Shown piece by piece: positions 1 to 10,793 of a stretch of 64,000 nucleotides of DNA; positions within the stretch are counted from its first letter, which is position 1; each line of letters starts with the position of its first letter. This DNA is from Delphinapterus leucas. Its lineage: Eukaryota; Chordata; Mammalia; Artiodactyla; Monodontidae. Under the pieces are notes generated by a model, which ran no database searches, was not told where the DNA came from, and saw only the letters and a list, made by a program, of their open reading frames with translations. Made by a program: the position numbers and the translations under genes. The DNA lies in assembly GCF_002288925.2 (NCBI RefSeq), contig NW_022098008.1, positions 6,099,972 to 6,163,971 of the forward strand, given 5' to 3'.

Positions 1-239
1 TTTCTTTCCTCAGACTTGCTTCTCCTCTGTGCTGCCAGCTCCTGATGGACTGGACCAGTTTGGTTCTGTCCAATAACTTCTAGGCTCTGCTAACATCATT
101 TCCATCCTTTTCCCTCCAGCCTGGGGTCTGGGTTAGAGGCCTGTGGGCTTCCTCTGTCTCTAACCTTTGGGTTGCCTTACCCCTGCTCCTCTAACTTGGC
201 CCCTCAGTTCCTTCATTTCTGGGTAACTATACTAAGTGT
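1..239. other. Unassigned sequence
   Basis: Mixed-composition DNA with pyrimidine-rich stretches. I recognise no gene, repeat family or RNA in it. The open frame starting at 172 runs into the MLT1-type LTR that follows and is not a gene. Confidence 0.4.
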
Positions 240-820
240 GTGTGTAGTAGTCATCTCGAGCTGTGTAACAAATTCCCCCCACCCCAGGTTTAGTGGCTCA
301 AAACAACATTTATTATCTGTCTCACAGTTTCTGTGGGTCAGTGATCCAGGCACAGTCTTGCTGGACCCTCTGACTCTGGGGTCTCAAGGCTGTTGTCTGG
401 GACAGAGACATCCTAAGATCTGCTGGGGATGGACCCAAGCTCACTTAGTTGTCAGCAGGATTCAGTTTCTCACGGACTGTTGGTCTGATGGCCTCAGTTT
501 CTCATGAGCTATTGGCTGGTGGCCTTAGCTTCTTGCTTCTGAGCCCTCTCCATAGGGCAGCTCACAACACGGCCGCTAGCTGCTTCAGAGCAAGCAAGGG
601 ATAGGGCAACAGCGTATCAGCAAGAGAGAAGTTAAGAGCAAGACAGAGTCACAGTCTTTGTCACCTCATCTTGGAAGTGACATCTGACCCATCACCTTTG
701 CACAGTCTGGTCATTGGAGCAGGTCACTGGGTCCAGCCCACATCCAAGGGGAGGGGGTAACAGGTGTGAACAGCAGCAGGAGTGGAATATTGGGGGCTGT
801 CTAGGCAGCTGGTGACCGCA
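240..820 (-). mobile_element. Old MaLR-type LTR (MLT1-like), antisense
   Basis: Read on the minus strand, the left part matches the well-known 3' end of old MLT1 LTRs: a 'gacccacagaaactgtgag' motif, an AATAAA polyadenylation signal (complement near 309-314), 'gttttgagccactaaa' and 'tttgttacacagc'. The body (tracts such as 'ctccatagggcag' and 'cacaacacggccgctagc' on the + strand) also fits the MLT1J/K group. The outer ends are eroded, so the limits are approximate. It is a non-coding relic; the open frame over 172-507 is a chance frame. Subfamily assignment is from memory. Confidence 0.7.
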
Positions 821-1907
821 GACACACACCTCACCCTTAGGTATCCTTCCTTATCCCATTATACAGTGTTTCTGTGAGCCATCCTGATTTAGCTACCAAG
901 TTCAGTGTCCACGAACAGATGCCTTTCTGCCTTTCTCGTCTTTACATGGAAAAGAAAAGTAGCTTATTAGAGAGCTGGCTCCCTACTGGTGAATTGCGGT
1001 GCTGGCTACTTACAAATCAGGGGGAAGTTTCTCCTCCCTGTCAAAGAAAGAACCAGCTGTGGGAGGATGAGTGTGCCTGTGAAGCAGACAAATAAATGCC
1101 CGTTGCATCCCGGAGGTACTCGCAGAAGTTTCTAGGGTAGGGAATAAACACCTGTCCAGATCCACCCTACCCAACCCTAACGGTCACAGAAGTCCGAGCT
1201 TAGAAAAGTGACGCATTTCCACTGTATTTATTTTAAATGCGCCAAAGCTTTTGTACTTGGAGAACTTGGCCTATCTGTTAGAAGGGCAGTTGCTTCTCCC
1301 GAAGGTGATTTTGAAGGTGACAGAGCATCATAATCCTTTAGGGCGCCATCAGTGGGTCCCACTCCTGCTGATAAGCAACCCTTTTGCACGTTTGTTCTTC
1401 TCTGCAATTGCAATTCCCTGGTAATCCCCACCTGACCCACAGCTCAGCCACAGTCCCTAAAGGCTTGGCAATTGGATGTGTTATCGGAGCCACCACAGCT
1501 GTTTCGAGTGAGGTCTGAGCGCCCGGTCTTTGCAGAGGGATCATTGCAGAAGCGGGAGGAAATTTCTACCTCCAAATGATCATTTCCAGAACCATTGGCA
1601 ACAATTCATTTCTTCTGTCTTTGGAAGCTATTCATCAAAGATGAGCTTCCTCCCTGCTCTCACTGTTCCCTTTCATCTGTACAACAATGCACCATAAAGC
1701 CCCCTGCATTAGTAGGTGTGAAATGCCTTGAACATACACTAATGAAGCGTTTACATTTTCCTGTACTGATCCTCGTGCTCTCCCCCATACAAGACAGAAC
1801 AGAAATCCAGTTCATGTAACATTTTCTCACAGTGCCCTGCCCAGAGCAGGCATTGAATGAATGATGGTGCATAAGGAATACAACGACAATCATAGAATGA
1901 TTGCCAA
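821..1907. other. Unassigned sequence
   Basis: About 1.1 kb of ordinary-composition DNA. Open frames at 874-1095, 1228-1544 and 1595-1939 are short, overlap on both strands and show no recognisable protein motif. The end (about 1831-1866) resembles the tail of an old SINE, but weakly. Confidence 0.4.
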
Positions 1908-2112
1908 CAGCATTTATTTGCGCTGACTGTGTTTAACATATTTCATTTTATTTAATCCCAAGTGTTTAACATGTTTCATCTTACTTAACCCAGGTAATAA
2001 AATTCCTCCCACCCTTTTCTGGATGTGAAAACAGAGGCCTGGGGAGACGAAGGGACTTGCCCACGGCTACGCAGCATGTAGGTGACGGAGCTGGGATTCC
2101 AATGCAGGCTCC
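1908..2112 (-). mobile_element. MIR SINE fragment
   Basis: On the minus strand this carries the MIR core: a 'gattccaatgcaggctcc'-like tRNA-derived part, then 'acttgcccacggctacgcagc' and the 'ggatgtgaaaacagaggcctgg' block in reverse. An internal segment of about 33 bp (1928-1960) is repeated in tandem at 1961-1992 with a few changes, which lengthens the element. Diverged, as expected for an element predating placental radiation. Confidence 0.75.
1928..1992. repeat. Tandem duplication of about 33 bp inside a MIR
   Basis: Both halves contain 'gtgtttaacat.tttcat' followed by 'tta.ttaa.ccca'. The copies differ at about five positions, so the duplication is not recent. Confidence 0.7.
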
Positions 2113-3327
2113 CGTGCCTGCAGCCAGCGCTGCCCTTCCCTCAGCCCCCTGCAATCAGGCACCACTTCCAGATTACTCCAGAAAGTTCTGCCCTTGCTTC
2201 CTTCCCTCAGTCCCTTCTCCTTCCTCAGGTCTCAGCTTCAGTTGTTACCTCCTTAGAGAAACTGACTCTTCCAGACCCAAGTAGGACTCCATTCCTTCTC
2301 CTAAACCCTTACGCTTTCGCCATAAAGGACTTTGCATCCTTTCTAGTGCCTGTTTCCCTATGTATTTGTTCAGTGTGTATTACTACTCAACCTCAAGTTC
2401 CACGAGCTTGTGGGGCTGGGGTCTGCTTTGAGAATGTGCTATTTCTGCACACCCCCAAAGAGTCAACACGCCGCATTGCTGCTATCTGGCAAGAAGCTGC
2501 TCCTGTGTAGGATGTCTCCTCAAGGGGAGGGCTGCCTGTGTCACCCCTGGAAGTGGGCGAATCCAGGACCCAGGGCTGGGGCCCCTGGCGTCCTCATCTT
2601 ATTCATTCTCTCATCCCGTGGCCCTTTGGTAGAGACTCAGGTTAGGAACTGTTCTGTGCCCTCCCTGAACTCGTAATCTAGTGGACAAGACAGATACTCA
2701 GAGAGTTAGGGTAGTGAGATTTCTGTGCTGCTGGAGTTGAGTATGGGGGCTGGGTGGCATGAGCGGGGAGCCCCTAACTCAGCCCGGGAGGTCCTGGACG
2801 TTTATTGGAGCAGATCCTGGTTCGGGTCTTGCGTGATGTCTCTTCTGGGTGAGGGCACACATGGGCAGGTGGATGTACCTGGGGAGCCAGAGCCAGCAGG
2901 CGCCCTGGTTCTACAGCATAAGTACAAAGGGGCGCTTTCTCGGCATTTCTAACAAGCCTCCAAAACTAGATACCTTCTGAGCTCTCCAGCCTTCTTGTTC
3001 CTCATTATCAATGGCACACCTGACGTCCTTCCTCCTGAGCAAGTGGATCTTAGGCTGTCCGCACTGAGAGCTGACACACGGCATTTTGCACTGAGCAGGG
3101 CTTTCAGGTGGTGCTGACCTGCTTTCTACTTTCACTTGCTTTAGTTTCTTCAAGTACAGAGGCTCCGCTTCTTCCCTCACCACTTCCAACCTCCTGCTGG
3201 GCACCATGGCAGCGGTTCTTCCGTGAAAAGCTTTTCTCGGGGCTCACTGCTTCACTGGTGAAGCTCAAGGGCAATGTCACACAATCTCCTGCTCCCCACA
3301 AGCTGCTCCATCTTCCTAAATTCAATG
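2113..3327. other. Unassigned sequence, possible L2 trace
   Basis: GC-richer DNA. The part at about 2290-2440 weakly resembles an L2 3' region. Overlapping open frames (2057-2676, 2911-3413) lie in both orientations and have low-complexity Pro/Ser-rich translations. No gene can be supported. Confidence 0.35.
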
Positions 3328-3341
3328 GAAGGAAGTTTCTT

Positions 3342-4075
3342 TTCTTCTTCAATTTTTATTGGAGTACAGTTGCTTTACATTGTTGTGTTAGTTTCTGCTG
3401 TACAGCAAAGTGAATCAGTTATATGTATACATATATCCACTCTTTTTTTGCATTTCCTTCCCACTTAGGTCACCACAGAGCATTGAGTAGAGTTCCCTGT
3501 GCTATACATTAGTTATCTATTTTATACATATTAGTGTATATACGTCAATCCCAACCTCCCAATTCATCCCACCCCCTTCCCACCTTGGTGTCCATAAGTT
3601 TGTTTTCTACATCTGTGACTCTATTTTTGTTTTGCCAACAAGTTCTTCTGTACCATTTTTCTAGATTCCACATATAAGCGATATATGATATTTGTTTTTC
3701 TCTTTCTGACTTACTTTACTCTGTATGACGATCTCTAGGTCTGTCCACGTCTCTGCAAATGGCACTATTTTGTTCCTTTTTATGGTGAAGTAATATTCCA
3801 TTGTATATATGTACCACATCTTCTTTATCCATTCCTCTGTTGATGGACATTTAGGTTGCTTCCATGTCCTGGCTATTGTAAATAGCGCTGCTATGAACAT
3901 TGGAGTGCATGTGTCTTTTTGAATTATGGTTTTCTCTGTATATGTGCCCAGGAGTGGGATTGCTGGGTCATATGGTAGTTCTAGTTTTAGTTTTTTAAGG
4001 ACCCTCCATACTGTTCTCCATAGTATCTGCACCAGTTTACATTCCCACCAGCAGTGTAAGAGGGTCCCTTTCATA
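3342..4075 (-). mobile_element. 5'-truncated L1 (cetartiodactyl type)
   Basis: The + strand starts with a T-rich stretch and the complement of the L1 3' end ('ttattggagtacagttgc'), and runs back through the L1 3' UTR into the C-terminal part of ORF2. A perfect 14-bp target-site duplication, GAAGGAAGTTTCTT, flanks it at 3328-3341 and 4076-4089. The minus-strand open frame 3661-4143 reads the ORF2 C-terminus ([36 protein letters not shown]). Only about 0.73 kb was inserted, so the element was dead on arrival. Confidence 0.95.
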
Positions 4076-4089
4076 GAAGGAAGTTTCTT

Positions 4090-5189
4090 AAAGTCTCGGA
4101 TCCTCCTTCTGGGATCCATGCACAGCTGAAATGAAGCCATCACTGGTTAGATTGACACATGCCCATCTCAAGGCTGAACCTGGCAGCAAGAAATAGCATT
4201 TGTGAAACTGCTTTTATTTTTTCATAGGGCCAAATTAAACACATTAAACCAAATAATATTTCTAAATTAGATAATTTTGCCCAGAAAATTCAAACATTAG
4301 CAACTCAAGTGTGTCTAAATCCATGATTTCTTTATAAAAAAAATGATTTTTCTCTTCATTATAAAAAGAGAAAAAAATAGCATTACCTACTTAAAGTAAT
4401 CATAATGAATCTACTTCATAAAATATATTTATATAATATATATACACATATATATCTCAAAATATAAAAGTCAATAATTAAAAATGGGTGAGAAAATAAA
4501 ATCCTGCAGAGAAAAAATTGTGCGTAAGAATGAACAGCTAGTAGAGTTTTGACGTCAGGAACCTATATGCCACTTGTGCTCTATGTCTCTTTGCTTAAAC
4601 TGTTTCTATTTCAGTCCTGCACAGTGGCTCCCAATTATTATATCCCTTTAGAGCAAGCTATTAGAGCCTCTGCTTTTGCCAGGAGCTTGAATACCTCTTC
4701 TTAATAACAGTGGATCTGAAATCTGTCTTCAGGCTCAAACACTTTAATCATTGAAATATGCTGCAACTGCAGGCAAGTCAAGACTGTATGCCCAGACTTT
4801 AGGACCTAAAGAATCTTTCTGGCAACTTGCCTAGAACCCCAAAGCCATCTGTAATCTGCATATAAATGAACTTTATGAAATTAAAAATAAACATGCAGCC
4901 ATAATATTTACTTGTCTGCCTTCATCGCTTGCCCTATGAGGAGAGGTAGCAGGCTGAGCGCATTCATTTGAAGGCAGAGCCTATGGCTGAGCAGTGTCTG
5001 CTGCATCTGCAGTCAGCAGCACATAATTACAGGTGGTCTGTAGGTGGGGACAACAATACTGAAAAAGAAAGTTAGAAAGTCATGCATAAAGTCAGTAGTG
5101 TTACGTAACAGCTATGGGCTCTGTCCTGCTGGAATTATTTTATAATCCCTACCGAGGACCGTGGACACTATGAACGAGGCAGAGTAGTC
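4090..5189. other. Unassigned, partly AT-rich sequence
   Basis: The 4200-4500 part is strongly AT-rich with a short (TA)n-like run near 4425-4455. There are no convincing open frames and no recognised repeat. Confidence 0.4.
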
Positions 5190-5545
5190 AGGATAGGTGA
5201 TGTTATGCTGCCATAACAAATGGGTCTCAGTGGCTCCCCGCAGAGTTCTGTTTGCTCACATTATGTTCTCATCACAGATAATTACTGTAGTCCTCACTAC
5301 ATCTTCTTTCCCCCAGGTCCCAGGTGGAGGGACTGTTCCCATCTAGAACATTACTGGGCTCATGACAACGGGAATTGAGAGGGCAGAGTCATGTTTTGGC
5401 ACTTAAAGCTTCTGCTCAGAAGTGGCTCATGTCGCTTTCCCTGATAAGTCTTTGTTCAAACCTCATGTTAGTTGAAAAGAGAAATACAGTTCCCTTGACA
5501 GGAAGGGCATCACAAGTCACATGACCAAGTTTGAAGATGATGGAA
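5190..5545. mobile_element. Ancient interspersed repeat, class uncertain
   Basis: Blocks such as 'ttatgctgccataacaaa', 'catctagaacattactgg' and 'cagaagtggctcatgtcgc' resemble a common old mammalian LTR or DNA-transposon relic. I cannot name the family with certainty. The minus-strand open frame 5416-5601 lies in it and is not a gene. Confidence 0.45.
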
Positions 5546-6680
5546 CTGAATGAAATGGAGTTTTCCCACAGGATGGTGCAGAGACTGTCTGGAAACAACA
5601 CTAGAGTTTACCAAACTGGGGTCTCTTATACCCATAGGTTTCTGCAGTTTGCTTTCTAAAGACAAAGCATTTCATAAGCAAATGCTCATTTGCTGCTGGA
5701 TGTTTCCTCCAGTGCTTCTGAAATCTAAATGGCTCCTTCCATGTGATTATGACTCTTTTGGCCAAATTGTGATGATCTGATTTTTAAGTGACCAACATTC
5801 ATTTTAGGGCCCTACAAAGTCACCTGGCTGTCTTGCTTTCAAATTTCTCATGGTGCATTAGCTGTAGTCCCTGCGCAGGAGACTGGGGAGCATGCGAGCT
5901 GTGTGGGGAGCATGTAGGGTGCACGTACATATCTCTCTCCAGCTAATATCTACAGCGTCCTGGACAGACCCAAACTTTCAGTCAGTTCCTGCTTCACAAA
6001 ATCTACGTGGAGCACCTCTACCTTCTCCTTTAATCCATGGCTTCCCTCTTGGGGAGTCAGAATGCCCTCATTGAGTGGCCAGACCATTGGCTGCTGTTCT
6101 TCTCTTCTTTGTTTTCCTGGGACTCTAGAAATTCTTTGCAAATAGAGCTCTTGAAGTCCTGCCTTGACATTCCAGCATTCCAAAAGTGAGGATGCAGATT
6201 AAGCCCTACCCACAGTGGTAAATTCTAATTCTAAAATTCTCTCTATTGATCTAAGTGGATCATCTTTTCCTTAAATGACATTTAAGAACTTTCTGACAAT
6301 TAACACTGTAACCCAGACCTTCTCGGTTTCTGTGAAGTTGACCAAGAAATGATTTTTCAAAGTTCAGAAGCAGTATATGCCAATTTTGTTGTAACATATA
6401 CTTACCATAGAGAAAGTTAACCATTAACAGTGTACTGGATCCAAAAATCTCTGTCCCCAGGAGTATCGTTCAATAAGAAATGTATTGCCAGTATGAGCAT
6501 GGCTGGGAAGAATTAGACTTTGACCCTTGTTCTGCAGAGGATCTTGATGGCAGTGATCCAATCCATGTTTGTGACACTGAATTGAAAATTGCATTTATAT
6601 GAACTACTTGGAATTAACATTATTTCTTTAGACAACCTCTGACAACTCATTGATGACTAAGCCAGTTGATAAGACCCTAT
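5546..6680. other. Unassigned sequence
   Basis: Ordinary-composition DNA. Open frames at 5550-5780, 5892-6074 and 5950-6183 are short, partly overlap in opposite orientation and have no motif I recognise. Confidence 0.4.
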
Positions 6681-6940
6681 GATATGTCTATTTCACTCTT
6701 AGCCATGAACTCTTGCTTCCTGATCCTCTACTATCCTGGAGGAATGCTCTCACCCCATACCTGGCATCCCTGTGCCTTGTCTTCCTGCATCCAGGCTCAA
6801 TCCACTCCTCTACATCACACCTTCGTGGCCCCTTATCACCTACCTGAGACAGCACAGGCTCCTGGGTACCGTCACAGGCCCACCATCTTCACCCAGAATT
6901 CCATTCACACTCAACATCTCAGCCATACTAATCCCCTTAA
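6681..6940 (+). mobile_element. Possible L2 remnant, left part
   Basis: Pyrimidine-rich text is followed, beyond the SINE insertion, by a better L2 match at about 7290-7460. The left part itself is weak. The open frames 6666-6983 and 6772-7188 run across into the SINE and are chance frames. Confidence 0.3.
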
Positions 6941-6956
6941 AAATTCCCCAGATCTT

Positions 6957-7163
6957 GGGCTTCCCTGGTGGCACAGTGGTTGAGAGTCTGCCTGCCGATG
7001 CAGGGGACATGGGTTCGTGCCCCGGTCCAGGAAGATCCCACATGCCGTGGAGCGGCTGGGCCTGTGAGCCATGGCTGCTGAGCCTGCGCATCCGGAGCCT
7101 GTGCTGCGCAATGGGAGAGGCCACAACAGTGAGAGGCCCGCGTACCGAAAAAAAAAAAAAAAA
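6957..7163 (+). mobile_element. CHR-2-type SINE (copy 1)
   Basis: This is a tRNA-derived cetacean SINE. It starts GGGCTTCCCTGG, has an A-box-like TGGCACAGTGG and a B-box-like GGGTTCGTGCC, then the tRNA-unrelated part ending GCGTACCG and an A-tail (7148-7165). The target-site duplication is AAATTCCCCAGATCT at 6941-6955 and AAATCCCCAGATCT at 7163-7176 (one T apart). The site reads TT|AAAA, which matches the L1 endonuclease preference. The element is non-coding and was mobilised by L1. Open frames across it on both strands are artefacts. Confidence 0.95.
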
Positions 7164-7289
7164 AATCCCCAGATCTGCTGCTCCCTGAGGCCCCTGGAAC
7201 TTTATACTCCATGGTTGATACTCCATGACATCCTCTCTTTTCTCTGCCCCATCTTTTCTCTCTGACCACAGAATTCCTATTCATCTTCT

Positions 7290-7460
7290 TAAAATCAGGT
7301 CTAGAGAAACCTACTTTGAGAAATATTTCCTGACCTCTCACAGACAGAATTAGGTGTTTCTTTATTCATCTCTTAACCTATACGTACTATCGTATTCAAA
7401 ACCTTCTGCAAAGTTTGTCTTCAAGGATAAGTCCTCATTGTATGACATTTCACTCTATCA
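7290..7460 (+). mobile_element. L2 LINE fragment
   Basis: 'tatttcctgacctctcacag' and 'acagaattaggtgtttc' resemble the L2 3' region. The element is diverged and its limits are uncertain. Confidence 0.5.
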
Positions 7461-7539
7461 GTGGCTCTAAAAATATTGTTTGAGAAAGGAGGAAACAAAG
7501 GAAGGAAAATTAGTCTGAGTTCATGATGGTTATGATTCA

Positions 7540-7700
7540 GGGACTTCGTAATTTACATTCACAGTTATTTTAACCCTCCTGAAAGTCATAAAAATAATAT
7601 TATTATCCCGATTAAAAAAATGGCAATTTGAGACTCAGCGTTAAATGACTTGACCTAGTTTCCACTGACAGGACGTGTCCACGTTTGAGTTCTTATTTTG
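7540..7700 (-). mobile_element. MIR SINE fragment
   Basis: On the + strand the order is the reverse of MIR: 'taaccctcctgaaagtcat', 'attattatcccgat', a 'tgagactcagcg' block and 'aaatgacttgacctag'. This fits the 3' to 5' course of the MIR core. Confidence 0.6.
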
Positions 7701-7806
7701 CTTCATATTTTCTCTCAGTAAGTCCAGGCTTCCATCTAGAGACCCACAAAACACGTGTTTAGAAATAATAGTGTCTGTGGTTTTCTTTTAGGGATACATG
7801 GATACT

Positions 7807-7920
7807 AGAATAGATTATATGTATATGTATAACTGAATCACTTTTCTGTATACCTGAAACTAACACAACCTCGTAAATCAACTATACTCCAATATAAAGT
7901 AAAATTTTTTAAAAAAGGCA
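7807..7920 (+). mobile_element. Extremely 5'-truncated L1 tail
   Basis: Only the last ~110 bp of an L1 3' end are present ('tgtataactgaatcac', 'taacacaacctcgtaaatc', 'actatactccaatataaag') with an A-rich tail. An 11-bp target-site duplication, ACATGGATACT, is found at 7796-7806 and 7921-7931. Confidence 0.9.
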
Positions 7921-7931
7921 ACATGGATACT

Positions 7932-9524
7932 TATTCATCGTTATTCATGTATTCTTTTACTATTCAAAATATTTAAGAAAGCCCACTGTGTGCCAAACAC
8001 TAGTAAACCCCCAAAGGTTCAGTGATCGATCAGTCGCCAACACTGACACCTGGACACGAGTAGTGTCAGTCTGCTGGTCAACTCTGGAAAATCCTATTTT
8101 TGGAGGGAGCTTATTTCAAGAGTTGGCGACTATGTTTTCCATTGCATACTACTGTGTATCTACCTTTGAGTGTCCAGTATGGAATTATTAGGTAACTAGT
8201 TGAAAAAGAGTTGGAGAGTCCTACAGAGGTCCCAGATCCCTTTGAAAGATACTCCATGACTACACTTTGTCTAGAATTATGCCTGTTACCTTTTGTTATT
8301 TTTCTAGCTTATGTCTTTGAGAGCTTTGTTATATATGTTTCTGTATATATTTAATTTTATTGCCTAAACAGTATGTTAGCAGAAATAATGAAATCAGTAC
8401 AAAGTTGTACCATTTAATTAAAATGTTACTATCCATTGCTTAATAAGAATCCTGTAATATGTGGAGGTAGAGTTGAACAGAATTAATGATTGGAAGGAAC
8501 AATACATTTGTCATAATTTCTTCCATGAATACAGACTCCTGATAAACTTAGAAGAGGCTCTTTCTCATGAAACCAGCTGTAGAACTGGTATAAATCTCTT
8601 CAGATAAACTGACTTGTTAAGAAAGGGAAAAAGCAAAAAAAAAAAAGAAAGGGAAAAAGCAATCTTTTCTTCTTGATCCACATTTTAACTGCATTGTTTT
8701 TAAGTATCCCTCTGGAAATGAGAGTCTGTATTCCAAATCTTTCATCAGTGAAAAGCAGTATTTTGATGGTTGACAGACTCTCTTCCAGAGCTTTGGGTGC
8801 CAAGACTTAACGAGTGTGAACCTTTATTGCAAAACCTTGCTTTTTTCTTTCTAAGAGAATAAAATCACCCAAATATCATTTTTAAGAATGTTAGCAGAAG
8901 TTGGACCTGCTGTGCCTCACATGCTTGAAGCCTTGGAATATAATATAATTTATTCTCCTAAGAAATATTTCTTGAACATCACACATTTTATAAACGTTCT
9001 GTGGTCTCTCCTTCCCACCCTTTTTGGTCTGGTCACTCAAAACAGATGGTAGAAAGATGTGTTCTTATATAAGTTCTCCTTTTTATAATATTTCAGCATT
9101 TATCATTTTCAACCATAAATGTGCCAGAATAGATTGTCCTTCTTATTAATTTTCAGGAGAGCTCAGAAGTTAAAAAAAATTTTAAAGGAAGTTATATATT
9201 TTTTCCTTTTAGTAGTCTACTCATACTAAAGGTTTAGAACTGTATAGTATTTTTAAATACTTAAAATACATTCTTTATTGTTATTCTTTTTTGATATGAT
9301 GAAATTTTATGGCCCACCTTCATCTTACTCCTGAAGGAAAGGTCCAGTGCTGTGCTGGTCAGTTGTGAAGGTCTTTAATTGGTCACTCCTGGGGGTGGTT
9401 GTTTCTTGGGACCCAGTTAGAAGGCCAAGGAAGAACATTCCAAATGGGCCTTTGGAACTGGAGGCCCAATTCTAAATCATCCCCCATAACCTGTGCTCCC
9501 CTAAAGACTTCAGGTGAAGTTTAT
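7932..9524. other. Unassigned AT-rich sequence
   Basis: About 1.6 kb without a recognised repeat or gene except the short duplication at 8619-8662. Open frames 7988-8191 and 8600-8803 show no protein motif. Confidence 0.4.
8619..8662. repeat. 18-bp direct repeat around an A-run
   Basis: AAGAAAGGGAAAAAGCAA occurs at 8619-8636 and 8645-8662, separated only by A residues. It looks like a target-site duplication enclosing a bare A-tail, or a slippage product. Confidence 0.8.
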
Positions 9525-9660
9525 TGAGATAAAACTTACATACAATAAGACGCAACATTTTAAGTATACATTTTCATGAGGTTGAACAAATCTACGATCC
9601 TATGTAGATACTAGAACAGTCAAGACATAGGACATTATCCCCTAATGAGTTTCAGAGATC
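9525..9660. mobile_element. Old L1 (L1M-type) fragment
   Basis: 'aaacttacatacaataaga', 'ttttaagtatacattttca' and 'tcaagacataggacattatc' correspond to a common old L1 3' segment. Orientation was not settled by eye. Confidence 0.55.
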
Positions 9661-10309
9661 ATGGATCACCACTGAAATGCAATAGGGCTCTCTCATCGTT
9701 TCTTTTAATGGCATGTTCCTTGGGCTTAGGCATCTTGTGTTGAGAAAGTTCTGTATCTTACTGTTACACTTTTCAGAAAAGAAAAGGAAGGACAAAGTGG
9801 TCCAACTGTAAAACAGGAGCACATCTTACCTCCATCTGTTCTTAAAGTTCAATTTAACTCATTTGGGCCTGGAGACATCATTTCAAGAAGCATTGTAAGG
9901 ACAAGCAGTTCATCCCTTCACATAGCGGAGGGGAGTATGGTGAGCAAGACCCCAGCACCAGAGGGTGCAGAGCGGCCACAGACTGTGCGTGGAGCAGGGC
10001 TTGTCAGGCAGGACCCTCTACTGCACGAGAACGCATCTGTTAGGAGGACTGACGGGTGCCCTTGGACTTCAGAACACTGTTACCATAATATTCACCCTCG
10101 GTGCACAGACACAGGGGCACGAGTGTGACCCCCCCCTTTGCTTTCTCAAAATATAAGAGAAAATGTGGGGAAATAGTAAGCATGGCAAAGCATGACAAAT
10201 GATGAGTCCTCGCTAGTGTTACTATGAAAATCCCACTATGGCATGAACTATTTAAGAAACATGGAGGGCTTCGAATTCAGCAAGTAAAAACAAGCCATTC
10301 AAGCATCCT
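9661..10309. other. Unassigned sequence
   Basis: No recognised repeat. Two overlapping frames (9937-10128, 9965-10156) in the same stretch carry no identifiable motif. Confidence 0.4.
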
Positions 10310-10793
10310 TGTAACAGGGAAGAGCCAAATCTGACTCCATGTTGGATCTGTTTCTTTTACTTTAACCTTTGCTTCCGCTGCTTTGGTTCACTAAAAGGAT
10401 ACTGTCTATACAGAATGGCCTGCCTCGGGGAACCCTGCCTCTCTGCCTGAATGTTAAACCAAAGTGCCTTTGTTCAGGGAAGCACCCTGACCCTGTCCAC
10501 CTGTGGACGGCTGCAAGAAAGAAGAAAGTAACACATCCCCTCCGAGGCTGGCCATTCCAGGGGACATTTGCAAAACTTACGGCCTTTTTACTTTACTTCC
10601 TCATCTCCTCCCCCTGTCTGTGCTATAAATGAAACTGGCATCCAAACCCCAATGAGATGGTTTTTCCGAGACACTCATCTGCCATCTTCTCGGTCTGCCG
10701 GCTTTCCGAATAGTTGTACTCCTTGCCTCAACTCCTCGTCTCCGATTCATTGGCCTGTTGTGAGTGAGCAGAGCCAGCTTGGACTAGGTAACA
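10310..10793 (+). mobile_element. Solo LTR of an endogenous retrovirus
   Basis: A 484-bp unit begins TGTAACAGGG and ends GGTAACA, giving the TG...CA ends of a retroviral LTR. A TATA-like box (TATAAA, 10624-10629) lies at the expected distance before a C/T-rich stretch. A degenerate polyadenylation signal near 10709 (AATAG in place of AATAAA) precedes a U5-like region (CTTGCCTCAACTCC, TGAGTGAGCAGAG). No internal retroviral genes and no second LTR are present, so it is a solo LTR. No clear 4-6-bp target duplication is visible, so the insertion is old or one border is altered. The open frames here are not genes. Confidence 0.75.

Noticed and set aside
6957..7163. A functional tRNA gene, because of A- and B-box-like motifs
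   Set aside because: The boxes belong to the tRNA-derived head of a SINE. It lacks a foldable anticodon/acceptor structure and continues into the SINE body and A-tail.
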